A DNA stretch of 10,339 nt from Mucidula mucida (Eukaryota; Basidiomycota; Agaricomycetes; Agaricales; Physalacriaceae): contig JADNYV010001034.1 of the NCBI GenBank assembly GCA_015501055.1, positions 1-10,339 on the forward strand, in the 5' to 3' direction. The translations under genes were made by a program, and so were the position numbers. The notes beneath the pieces are model-generated. The model was not told where the DNA came from. It ran no database searches and worked only from the letters and a program-made list of their open reading frames with translations. Below are positions 1 through 9,030 of the stretch, piece after piece. Numbering within the stretch: position 1 is the first letter of the stretch; each line of letters begins with the position of its first letter.

Positions 1-285
1 AGGTTGTACCCTGTTTCCGCAGTACGAAGATGTGGAAAGAGGTGTTCGAAGATACGGAAGGGCAATTGCAAAGAGATAATGTCGTGCTTGCCCTGCAGAA
101 GAGAGTCGATGATTTTGATTGGTATCCCATGAATTGCGGAGCATTACTGAAGGGTGAGTCCACCTTTGAGATCATATCAATGTACTCAACCGACATCTAT
201 ACACTCAGCAATGTCGAAGACACTCCAGGACAAGATGTTTCAAGAGTTCTTTGATTTACGATCGCGAGGCTGTATCTTCGCGTAG
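1..285 (+). CDS. A1: 3' end of unknown gene, paralogue of A2 (partial)
   Basis: The frame is already open at the left edge and runs through base 153. A GTGAGT...CAG intron at 154-208 (55 bases, phase 1) follows, and the last exon ends at TAG 283-285. The spliced product matches the C-terminus of A2: by hand count about 41 of 59 residues are identical from the WKE motif to the DLRS motif, with WYPMNCG and KMFQEF fully shared. The intron sits at the same place and phase in both copies, which supports the model. The ATG at 30 is probably internal, because similarity to A2 continues upstream of it. I recognise no known domain and propose no function. It converges on B1, whose likely stop lies 13 bp away. 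Confidence 0.65.
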
Positions 286-293
286 TGTCCCTA

Positions 294-314
294 CGATTCT
301 ATGCTGTAGAATCG
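294..314. repeat. Perfect inverted repeat, 8-bp stem with 5-base loop
   Basis: CGATTCTA at 294-301 pairs exactly with TAGAATCG at 307-314 around the loop TGCTG. It covers the last codons of B1 and begins 9 bp after the A1 stop, so it lies at the meeting point of two convergent transcripts. An RNA hairpin would form on either strand. A 3'-end processing role is only an inference. Confidence 0.5.
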
Positions 315-1876
315 CGAGAGAAGTACCTCTTGTGCAAGTCCGTAAAGTGGTTCATCATAGTATGCAGCGCCATCAACTGAAAGTCCTTACACCAGTCCAT
401 CCTCTCCTCATACGTTACAATGAAGAAAGTTTTGATATAGTTTTCCAGCTCTGCGACTCCTGCGAGGGCAACGCCGCCCCTGTACTGCATCAGAGGGTGG
501 CTCAATGCCATTGAATGATGAAAACTCACAGAAACCGTAAAGTTGTCTCGATACCGACAAGACAGGCCGAAGATACGTGGTGTAGGCACCTCGCATTGTC
601 ATAGGAGAAGGGCCCGGCAGAACACCGCATACAACATCCCGACATAAGACTAGCTGACGAATATGGCGCATTCGGCGCTCATCAGAGTAAGGCGTACGCC
701 TGGAGTCATCGGTGAGAGAGATGAATTGAGTGTCCGATGGTCCGGAGAAAGCCTTGGTATGAATACCCCACAGGCCAAACAGAATGTCATTCAACATAGC
801 GACTTCGCGTGCAGGTGTGACTTCCGTGAAGGTATTGAACGGGACAACATCGCGGAAAGGCCGTATATCAAGGAACGACCTGATGTCTCTCGAGATGATA
901 TCTACCCATTCCGAAGGGCGGCCGTGGTCTGTCAAGTAAGAGTCAATCTTGCCTAGGACTCGCTGGAACGAAATCCAATCGTCGTCGCTGAAGACATTCC
1001 CTAGGGGTTCTTGTCGAAGATACTCGATGATATCCCGCATCGTATGGATTTCATTGCGGCAACTACTGTTTAAACAAAGATTTAACTCTTCTCCAGTAGC
1101 GAAAAGTGTTTTCTGGCGTAACTCGAGCAGCTTTTCGATAGCCAAGTACCGCAGATGGAATCCTTGCAGCTGTAAGGGTCTGCGAAAAGCGGATACATCA
1201 TCTGCCACGATGTATAGAGACAGCAAACGATAACGATGCTCGAAGACGTTTGGAGGGCGATGGCCATGGAAAACGTTGTCAACGGCAAGAAGACAATCAT
1301 GGATCAAAGCCAAGATGATCTGAATTGCACTGAAGTCATTGATATCGGAGATGGGAAGGAACGTTTCTCGAGGAAGCGAAGCTGGTTCAGCATTCGAGCG
1401 GTCCGGATTGGGACGAGGATGCCGTGTGCTCGGAGGTGTAGTATTAGAACCTTCGTAGTCTGACCAACATACCGTGGACTGGTCGCTGACTTCACTAATC
1501 TCGCTCGGCTCGTATGAAGTAGGACCGCCGCCAGGAGGCCGGCCGGCTGAGACGGCAGAAGAGTCAGGGCGAGGACGCCTTGTAACAATGGAGCCTTCGT
1601 AGTCTGACCAGCAGACGGTGGAAGTGTCGCTCACTTCACTTGTCTCGCTTGGCTCGTACGCGTAGTAACCGGGAGACCGGGAGACTGTAGACACGTTCGT
1701 AACTTGGGTGGACGCAACGGAAGAGCCAGCGTTAGAATCAGGTTCTAACTGGGTTCTCTGAAGGCTGCAATGAGGGCTGCAAGCTGCTCATTGCGCGTAC
1801 TCCTGCGCGTCCGCTCTCTGGGTGATCGCGGCGGAGCGCCGTGATGGCTGCGTACGGAGGAGCCTGTCCGTAACAT
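299..1876 (-). CDS. B1: unknown protein, paralogue of B2, convergent with A1
   Basis: Hand-built model: exon 1 at 1876-1750 from ATG 1876, a 65-base intron 1749-1685 (GTTAGA, internal CTAAC, ACAG), exon 2 at 1684-530, an intron starting at 529 with GTGAGT, and a last exon to TAG 301-299. The total is about 479 residues. The N-terminus is basic and the next part holds two copies of an acidic serine-rich segment with the core STVCWSD. The rest looks like a helical globular region; its best conserved block (HTKAFSGPSD to CGVLPGPSP) is shared with B2. Weak points: the first intron could instead be a one-base loss relative to B2, and the last acceptor that keeps the frame is a poor GAG at 457-459 (73-base intron). 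Without that second splice the frame reads to a stop at 408 with an unconserved tail. I recognise no family. Confidence 0.65.
1448..1661 (-). repeat. Two copies of a 23-24 residue acidic Ser-rich segment inside B1
   Basis: The DNA blocks at about 1448-1516 and 1590-1658 are direct repeats in the B1 reading frame, separated by about 24 codons. Each encodes YEPSE, then SEVSD, then STVCWSDYEGS with few changes. They lie before the globular part of the protein. The composition (Ser, Glu, Asp, Thr with one Trp and one Cys) suggests a disordered, possibly phosphorylated binding segment; that is inference. Confidence 0.85.
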
Positions 1877-2205
1877 GGATTGTTGATTGAAGGCGATGCA
1901 CAAGGAGGAAGTACTGATATGAAGCAAGAAAGACTTCTTCCTGTTGCCCGCCTTATTTATCTTCAGCGGAGATACATCTATACTTATTGTCGACCTTCTT
2001 TGGGCAATCAACAATACCAGCAAGTTCAGTATCCAGGCCTGGAGAAAACAATTAGAATGATGGCTAGCTGGAGACAATTAAGAATGAGCTACAGCGGGTG
2101 CAACTATATTCTGGAGAAATGGGCATCGTGGGAGGTCCAATCTGGGAATAGACAGGGTGTCTGCGTCTGAGTTGTTTGTTTACGCGTTGTTTGTCTAAGC
2201 CCTTG
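1877..2205 (-). promoter_or_regulatory. B1 promoter and 5' flank, conserved with the B2 flank
   Basis: Reading leftwards towards B1, a TATA-like ATAAATAAG lies at 1953-1961, about 80 bases before ATG 1876, next to a GGCGGG stretch. The block around 1945-2130 matches 8235-8422 at about 92% over 185 bases by hand count, and weaker similarity runs on to about 2205. The plus strand is open here in both copies, but nearly all differences would change an amino acid and the minus-strand frame is broken by indels, so it behaves as non-coding DNA. Confidence 0.65.
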
Positions 2206-3000
2206 ACCGCGGAAGTCGGTGGGAGGAGGCCACATGCGTCGATGGATATCCTCTCTGAAACAAAGTATTTCAAGCCGTTTTCGCAAGTGAATGAGATTAT
2301 GGCCGTATTAAGTCATCTACAAGTCTGTAGACATTCTGCAGGTCGTCGTCGTACAATACCAGTACAATACTTAGCTTCGGATGGTGTGGGTCATGATATA
2401 GATGTCAACTGAGGATCGGAGAAAGCCGAAAGTAGCCTTTTCTTCCACGTCCACTTCCTGGCCTTCCTAACCGTCGCAACAGCATAGGCGGCTGCTCGTA
2501 TACACTGTTCGAAGCTGTTTGATCGCATCGTATCAATATGTGGCGTGGGATACATGCCTACCTTTAACGCTTTCCGTTTTACCGGGAGGCACCACATTCC
2601 GAGGCGCTGAAATGGGTTCGACGTGCAACGAAACAGATGGTCTAGCTTTTGGCATACATCTATTGACTTCAACATGACGGCGACCCAGCGCTGAGCGCTG
2701 ATCCTTCGATGGAGACAAGGATAATCAAAGCTCGCTAAAAGAGAACAACAACTTGTGGCGAAATGATGGTATGGGCGTTCCTCTTTTTTCTTTTGATGCA
2801 AAGTACAATAACACTCTATAAGCAGGTTTGTGGCGACGCTTTGTATAAATGACATCAAGAAAAGGCGTTTATCTCCCACCCCAGCTAATTCGTCTTGTCG
2901 CGAGAGACGCGTCCTGACGGCAACAGAGAAGAAAGTCAGTACGTTCGGTTTCCGCATCTATGTAGAGCATAACTGATTCACTCTCGTAGACGTACGCGCC
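2206..3000. other. Stretch without a convincing gene, upstream of the ubiquitin hydrolase
   Basis: I see no recognisable domain, RNA gene or mobile element here. A 188-codon ATG-initiated open frame runs on the minus strand at 2957-2391, but its composition is not protein-like, there is no paralogue to support it, and it would share a promoter region with the hydrolase. A TATAAAT at 2844-2850 lies 151-157 bases before ATG 3001 and could belong to the hydrolase promoter. A short direct repeat of TACAATAC occurs at about 2352-2370. Confidence 0.5.
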
Positions 3001-5373
3001 ATGGCAATCAATCGTGAAGCCAGCCACCATCAAGGACAATTCTCAAAGCTGTATCCTGTCGAGTTCCCCCCTACCTACGCCGAAATCCAGAACAAGTGTG
3101 GCGATGTTATGAAGCAGTGTTGCGCACTCAATGCAGAGATTTTCGTCTTGGCGGAGAAAGTCGTGGCCTTCAATTGGGACGCTTCCTTTGGAAGTCGTTA
3201 TCAGCCTGCCGAAAACTCTCTGCCTCTGTATACACCTCTTCAGGACGTGCGCCAGCCAAATATTGACACTTACGACCTGGGAGTGTTGCACAGAAAACGG
3301 TATGACCCGAGGATCTACGCGCCGAGAAGCCAACAGCGCTTTCCTTCTCCTCCTCCCGTCATCCCTCCGTTCCAAGCTCATGAACCTCTTTACTACTCTC
3401 GCTCGCGTTCACAGAGACAGCCAAGCGTCCCACAACGTGAAGACTCTTCATATACCCTCCATCCGCTAAGCCAGAACGCTTCACGTATCGGTACTCCTGT
3501 ATTTGGGGTGATGCCCCAAACCCCACGTTCCGCTTCCAGCTACGTTCCGACTGTAGAGCCACGGTCTTCTAGGACTCCGCCTGTTCCAAACATACGAGAG
3601 GCATCGCAATCGTCGGGCCAGATCAACAATCTGTATCCGAAATCGGGCACACAACCTCGAGCATCGATGTCTACGCCCCGTACCTTACAGAGTGTCCCAC
3701 CTAATCGCCCTTCCGCTGCTCAGCAGCGTATTCCTCAAAGCAGGTCGCAGCCGGAACCACGGGCGCTAAAAGCTACTTCTGCTACTTCCTCCGTGCCACC
3801 TGCCCCTCGCATTCAAGTGTGCCTCGTACTCATCAGCATCCGACACCGACAAAGCCAAGCTCGTCATCTCCGCCATTCGCAGCCTCCTCGAGCTCATCAA
3901 TGGCAGACAACAACCGTCTTGGAACTCATTCGGCTCCGCTGGTCGACACTGTGTCTCGTGGACCGAATTCTGCTTCTTCGTCCAGTGTACCTGTACAGAC
4001 CGTCGACACTCAGCGACTAGATAAACTCAAAGATCTTCTTGAAAATGGCCCCAAAAAGTCGGACCCCCCGGGCTCATGGCGTTCTGAATGTCACGGGCTA
4101 CATAACCCACACAACATGTGTTTCCGAAATGCGGCTTTGCAAGGCCTCGTCCACACTTCGGAGTTTGCTCAGCTTTTTCTGCAACTTGGGGAGGTTCTGA
4201 AACGGGACGAGTTCATTCACGTAGCTCCACTTGTTCATGCGACGGTCGACTTCATAAGGATGTTCTATCACAAGGCTGGTACCAATCGGGATCCCCAACA
4301 TAATTTTTGGGTCAACAAAGACGTCACGGTCGGCCATCCTCTCGAGCCTAGTACAAAGCTCTTCGCTGCGCTTACTGCTGCTATGCCGGACTTGTTCAAG
4401 GCAACGCCTATTACAGTTGAGCAAGGCGAAAATGTTCGTTCAATTTTACCCTTCAGGTCCCCCTTCTAACCTTCTCCTTTATCAGCTCGTAATGCAAAGC
4501 GAGGAAGACTCAGGAGAATTTTTAATGAGTTACTTCAATAAGCTCAACTTCGAATTCGACCTTATTGGTCGCGTGCTTCGCTCTCCCGCCTGGAGGCCTT
4601 CCTCTTCTCAGCTCGCAAAAGACTACATGCGGAATCCAAAACAGACCTCCATATACCGGCTCTTCGGCGCTGCAATATCTGAGAGGGTCCATTTTGTGAT
4701 GACGATACCTATTGATGTAAGTCATCATTGTTTTTGATTCTATCTTCGTCTGCTAAGAATGACAAAGAAAAGTGTGGTTGACGTCGCCGATGGTCTTCGA
4801 CTCTACTTCCAGCACCTCCCTGAACCAGCATACTTTGAACAATTACCGTCGGTACTCGTGTTGAACCTCGGACGCTTTGTCTTCGGCTCCAGAGGGGGCG
4901 TTCAAACCACCTTCAAAGAACTTAAAATGATTAAGATACCGCAAGTCCTCACTATACCTGAAGGTACGCCACACGTTGTGCTCGTAACCGACTTTCTCCT
5001 CACGTTTTATCATGGACAGCACTCATATCTTCTTATTTTCAACTCCCCTCGATTGTCAATTATAGACTTTTCGCAGGTGTGTAGTAAAGACTGTCGCAAT
5101 CTTCCATCAATGATCCTGATGGTTTCAGTGGTGTATCATCATGGGCCTACTGCTGTCACGGGCCATTACACCGCCGATGCAGCACATCCGGGATACAGAT
5201 TACACCATCACCGCGCGCGAGATGAAAAAGACACTCGACCGTGGTTTCGCGCGAATGACACGTCTGTTTCCCATCTGCAAGCAACCGAGGTCTATCGCAC
5301 CCCTGACTGCCCTGACGGCAAGCCCTCTACAAAAACACCCTTTGTTCTGTTTTACGAACAAATACCAGCATAG
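3001..5373 (+). CDS. Ubp3/USP10-type ubiquitin carboxyl-terminal hydrolase
   Basis: A cysteine protease of peptidase family C19 that removes ubiquitin from proteins. ATG 3001 has a strong context (GCCATGG). Exons: 3001-4433, 4486-4716, 4768-4963, 5020-5076, 5129-5373; the introns are 52, 51, 56 and 52 bases with good donors (GTAAGT at 4717) and CTAAC before the 4485 acceptor. The first about 340 residues are Pro/Ser/Arg-rich and probably disordered. The Cys box GLHNPHNMC has the oxyanion Asn at 4104-4106 and the catalytic Cys at 4119-4121. QSEEDSGEFL follows the first intron; YRLFA joins VVYHHG across the last; the His box TGHYTAD has His 5164-5166, and Asp is at 5257-5259. YRLFA-VVYHHG is typical of USP10/Ubp3. 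Exon 1 changes frame near 3803, so a base is missing or a small intron is hidden. The total is about 720 residues if that is allowed for. Confidence 0.9.
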
Positions 5374-5589
5374 AACGTTCTAGGAGGTATCTGACTCTCC
5401 GTTTTTGTCTGGCTTGTACCTAGTCTACTTGTTCCTTTTCAAGCATGCGTTGTCTAGCAGAACAACTTCTGGCCTATCGGGAAGAAAGGAGGGTGTCCTT
5501 TGTATTCGCTTCGACTTATAAATTATGATACTTGCTCCGCAATCAAGAAAGCATACTAAATATCTTCACCCTCCGTCACGTTGTGTACC
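5374..5589 (+). promoter_or_regulatory. Intergenic region with TATA box for A2
   Basis: This 216-base gap separates the hydrolase stop from ATG 5590. TATAAAT at 5517-5523 lies about 70 bases before the A2 start, a usual spacing for a fungal TATA promoter with a short leader. No other feature was seen. Confidence 0.5.
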
Positions 5590-6527
5590 ATGAGCGACTC
5601 AGAATCAGAATCAGAATCAGTCAGGTAAGCCCGACGTATCGCAGTGAATCACATTGAGGACTACCCACCTATCTAGACAGTTGCGTTACGAAGCGGACGA
5701 ACGAAAGCTCAAGGCTGCCGCAACGCTTTACTTGGAGTTCGCGCAGGTCGCTCCTTATGAAGAACTCATCAGCCCATATGGTTAGTGACGTGCACCGTTC
5801 TACGCAAACTCTGACCGTGACAACTACTTCTAGTCAAGTTATGGCTGAACGCCAATGCCCACGTATCTGACAGTGGTTACTGCATTTCTTGGCCGTGCGG
5901 GGATGCAACTCATCCCGGCATCGTCTGGTATAAGGTATTTGACCGGCGTATCCCGATAGACCTGTGGACGAAGAATAATGAGGAGTGCTGGGGTCAGATC
6001 AAGGAAGGTAAGTCCCCGTCTGCGTGGCGAAACACTTTACTAATGCCAGCTACGACAGCGCTGCTTATATTGGAGGTCGAGATACCGCATCTCGCACGTT
6101 TGAGGAAGTGGAGTACGTAACCAGCTGTAACTGGGTGTATCTGCTAACGGACCTTCTCAGTGGAGACGTTCGTGGCGCTCAATTCTCCCAGGCCGGAGTC
6201 AAGTACATATGTCTTCTTGCCAGGAGAGGACATAATACGACATGACATTCAAACGGCGCGAAGACGGTGGAAAGAAATAATCGAGGACAAGGAAGGTCGG
6301 TTGACCCGACCTAATCTTGTAATTGCTCTGCAGAGGCGCGTAGACGACTTCAACTGGTATCCGATGAACTGTGGCGGAATAGTAGACGGTGGGTCATGAT
6401 TCAAACATACAAACCTAACAGCTCATTCTGTTTAGCAATGTCACATCTTCTTCAGGAAAAGATGTTCCAAGAGTTCCTTGATTTAAGGTCACTGCGTGCG
6501 ATACAAGATATGATGCCAGTGCCATAA
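5590..6527 (+). CDS. A2: unknown 231-residue protein, six exons
   Basis: Hand-built model: exons 5590-5624, 5677-5780, 5834-6007, 6050-6112, 6161-6388 and 6436-6527, totalling 696 bases and closing at TAA 6525-6527. Introns are 42-53 bases; donors include GTAAGC, GTTAGT, GTAAGT and GTACGT, with CTAAT and CTAAC branch-like sites. The third acceptor could be 6058 instead of 6049 (three residues fewer). The protein starts with an acidic Ser-Glu run encoded by a TCAGAA repeat. A Trp/Cys-containing middle follows (residues about 60-110), then a charged helix from about 162, the WYPMNC motif at about 191-196, and a C-terminal AMS...KMFQEF...DLRS helix. The last two exons match A1. No signal peptide or membrane segment is evident. 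I do not recognise the family and propose no function. It converges on B2 with 15 bp between stops. Confidence 0.72.
5599..5620 (+). repeat. TCAGAA microsatellite in exon 1 of A2
   Basis: Three full TCAGAA units plus TCAG encode alternating Ser and Glu right after the start codon of A2. Another TCAG follows and abuts the first intron donor, so length changes here would alter the acidic N-terminus in two-residue steps. Confidence 0.8.
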
Positions 6528-6542
6528 AGAAGTTGTCGATGA

Positions 6543-8154
6543 TTATGTCGTCGACATACTGGAGAAGTACCTCTTGTACAAGTCTGCCAAGTAATACATC
6601 ATTGAACGCACACCTTGCCACTGCATACTATCCGGTGAAAGCATCCTCCCTTCGAAAGCCTCCACTAGGGAATCTTTGATGGAATACTCGAAGTAGTCAT
6701 GATCTTTCGTGGATAGTACCGTCCCTATCGGCGCGTCAAACACTGATATCTGTCGCGCTGAAAGGATACTGAACACTCACAGAAACGATATTCTCTTCTC
6801 TGCTCTGAAATTACAGGGCGGAAGTATCTATTATAGGCGCCCTGCTTTGTGAGAGGAGATGGCCCAGGGAGAACGCCGCATAGAATGTCACGGCACAGAA
6901 CCAAGTCGCGAATGTGGCGCAATCGGGATGATTTGGAATAATGAGTACGCCTCGAGTCAGCAGCCAAAGAGATGAATTGAATATCGGAAGGCCCCGAAAA
7001 AGCCTTTGTATGGACAGCCCAAAAGCCAAAGAAAATATCATGAAGCATCGCAATTTCGCGCGCAGGAGTGAGGGCCGGGGAAGTATCGAACTCAGCAACA
7101 TCCTGAAAGGGACGAATGCGAAGGAACGACCTGATGCGCTTTGATATATCCTCTGTCCGATCTGATAGCGAGCGACTGCCCAGGACGTCATATATATCTC
7201 GCATGAGCTCCTGAAACGACGTCTGACGACTCTCTGAGGCGTTTCCCAGCGGTTCATGGAGATCGTTATTGATGATATGCTGCATCAAGTCAGCTTCATA
7301 ACGTCCTTTACGCCGGCGAGCATCATGATCTGACTCTTCACGAGAGGCAAAGAGAGTCCTCTCGCGCACGATAACCAGACGTTGAATCGCCGAATACCGC
7401 AGAGTGAACCCCTGCAGCTCTAAAGGCCTTCTGAAAGCGCGTACATCGTCTCCCACAACATAAAGAGATAGCAGACGGTAGCGAGATGCGAAGACTTTAG
7501 GTGGGCGGCGTCCAAGAAGGAGCTTGTCGATAGCAAGGAGACAATCATGAATCAAAGCCAAGATGATCTGAATGGCACTGGAGTCATTGATGTCATGGAG
7601 TGGAATGAAGGTGTCTCGGGGAATCGCAGCTGGTACAGCGTTGAAGCGGTTGCCGACGACCACTGTGGAAGAAAGACGACGCGTGCTCGCAGGCGGAGTA
7701 GTAGAACCGGCGTTGTCCGACCAACATACCGTGGACTGGTCGCTGACTTCACTAATCACGCTGGACTCGTATAAAGGAGGACCACGGCTAGTACCAGCAG
7801 ATCGACTGGCTATTGAGACGGCGCTGACGGCCGGGGGAGAGTCAACACGAGGACGACGTGCAACAGTAGAGCCTCCGTAGTCTGACCAGCAGACTGTGGA
7901 AGTGTCGCTCACTTCACTTGTCTCGCTCGGCTCGTACGCGTAGTAATCGGGAGACCGGGAGACTGTAGACACGTTCGTTTATGGTTGGACGAAACGGAAG
8001 AGCCAGCGTTAGAATCAGGTTCCAACCGAGTTCTCCTGAAGGCTGCACCGAGGGCTGCGAGCTGCTCGTTACGCGAAGCCCTGCGGGCCCGCTCTCTGGG
8101 TGATCGTGGCGGAGCGCCGTGATGGCTGCGCACGGAGGAGACTTCGTGTAGCAT
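6543..8154 (-). CDS. B2: unknown protein, paralogue of B1, convergent with A2
   Basis: The start is ATG 8154-8152, in the same place as in B1. The first about 50 codons are matched to B1 with mostly silent third-base changes (for example in RSHHGAPPRSPRER), so they are coding. The main frame then runs from about 7972 to a GTGAGT donor at 6780. A 56-base intron 6780-6725 (TTTGACG branch-like site, TAG end) leads to the last exon, 6724-6543, which ends in the shared DLYKRYFSS motif and TAA 6545-6543. Between exon 1 and the main frame B2 is one base shorter than B1, near 7980, which puts a TAA in the main frame; I found no clean intron that repairs this. So the N-terminus is uncertain and the copy may be damaged. 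The segment repeated in B1 is present here too. I recognise no family. Confidence 0.62.
7705..7938 (-). repeat. Two copies of the acidic Ser-rich segment inside B2
   Basis: The blocks at about 7705-7773 and 7870-7938 are the counterparts of the B1 repeats. The first-translated copy (7870-7938) is nearly identical to its B1 equivalent. The second has drifted (YESSVISEV, WSDNAGS). Both keep the core SEVSD and STVCWSD. Confidence 0.8.
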
Positions 8155-8490
8155 AGATCGTTGATTGAAGGGAATGCACAACGAGGAAGTGCTGATCCAG
8201 CAAGGGAAAGAAGTGATATGGAGGAATCTTTCCGTTGCCCGCCTTATTTATGTTCAGCGGAGATACATTGATACTTATTGTCAACCTTCTTTGGGCAATC
8301 AACAATACCAGCAAGTTCAGTATCTAGGCCTGGAGAAAACAATTAGAATGATGGCAAGCTGGAAACAAATAAGAATGATATACAGCGGGTGCTACTATAG
8401 CCTGGAGAAATGCGCATCGTGAGAGGTCACTCCAATCTAGGGTGTCTGCCCGATGAGTCATTTATTTACGCGTTGTTTGTCTAAGCCTTT
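8155..8490 (-). promoter_or_regulatory. B2 promoter and 5' flank
   Basis: Homologous to 1877-2205. Reading leftwards, the TATA-like CATAAATAAGGC at 8241-8252 lies about 90 bases before ATG 8154. An insertion relative to copy 1 near 8190-8215 changes the distance to the gene, while the TATA-like region and the following 180 bases stay nearly unchanged. Confidence 0.6.
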
Positions 8491-9030
8491 GAGCGACGTG
8501 CCGCGCCCTTTTGCATCCCGACTTCGGACTTGCATTCACCTACAATCTATACCACGCTCAATTTCCATCGTGTCTCTCCTCTTTGAAAGAGCAAGTGACC
8601 TTCCACTTAGCAGAATCGGAGCAGGCCAGCGCTGGTGCAGCTGCGAGCCCAAGCAATCACCATCAGGACCACATTACCTGGGAGTACGAGTTCCTTTCAA
8701 TCACCACTTTGGTTCAGTACGAGATCTCTTTACTTTGTTCATTATGCGCATCACAGATTCAAGTTCATCATCCAGGTTGCTACGCTCCATATCAATGTCA
8801 TTGACAACATAGCTCAATTGAGCGCTATCTACCGTGTGCCTTGGACCAAGTTGACAAAACTAACGTGAACGTGCTGCCTCGAACCTCATTGTGATCTGCG
8901 ACGGGATTCTTTTCAATATGAGTTTGCTCACACAACAGCTTCCATGTCAAAGCGGCGATTGACCTTCCCGTGGTTTGTGTGTCAGAACACTCTACATCAT
9001 TTCGGTTGAAACCAACGTCCGCGAATGATG
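8491..9030. other. Stretch without a recognisable gene
   Basis: Several short open frames overlap here on both strands, none longer than about 119 codons, and none shows a recognisable motif, a convincing start or a splice chain. Nothing matches 2206-3000, the corresponding region beyond the left unit. Confidence 0.5.

Larger units (their letters stand above)
1..2205. repeat. Left copy of a duplicated A-B unit
   Basis: This stretch (A1 3' end, B1, B1 flank) matches 6250-8490 in gene order, orientation, intron positions and sequence. Similarity fades just after the shared run ACGCGTTGTTTGTCTAAGCC near 2183-2202. The left limit is outside the window. Confidence 0.85.
6250..8490. repeat. Right copy of a duplicated A-B unit
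   Basis: The counterpart of 1-2205, in the same orientation and shifted by about 6.25 kb. The ubiquitin hydrolase gene and the 5' part of A2 lie between the two matching stretches. Similarity ends near 8487 with the shared run before GCCTTTGAGCG. No terminal repeats or target-site duplications were seen at the ends. Confidence 0.85.

Noticed and set aside
251..514. Plus-strand open frame over the 3' part of B1
   Set aside because: It lies antisense to the conserved last exon of B1 and has no counterpart in copy 2.
1880..2170. Plus-strand open frame of about 96 codons, with a similar one at 8165-8422
   Set aside because: It is open in both copies and looks conserved, but almost every difference changes the amino acid, and the two 5' parts differ by indels. 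The conservation is better explained as promoter DNA of B.
2391..2957. Minus-strand open frame of 188 codons starting at ATG 2957
   Set aside because: No motif, no paralogue, unusual composition, and it lies in the space expected for the hydrolase promoter. It could be real, but nothing in the sequence supports it.
1..8490. The duplicated unit as a transposon or LTR element
   Set aside because: The copies have no terminal inverted or long terminal repeats that I can see, no target-site duplication and no transposase or reverse transcriptase frame.
8453..8812. Overlapping plus-strand open frames of about 97-119 codons
   Set aside because: They overlap in different frames, begin at non-ATG codons or inside the end of the duplicated flank, and show no recognisable feature.
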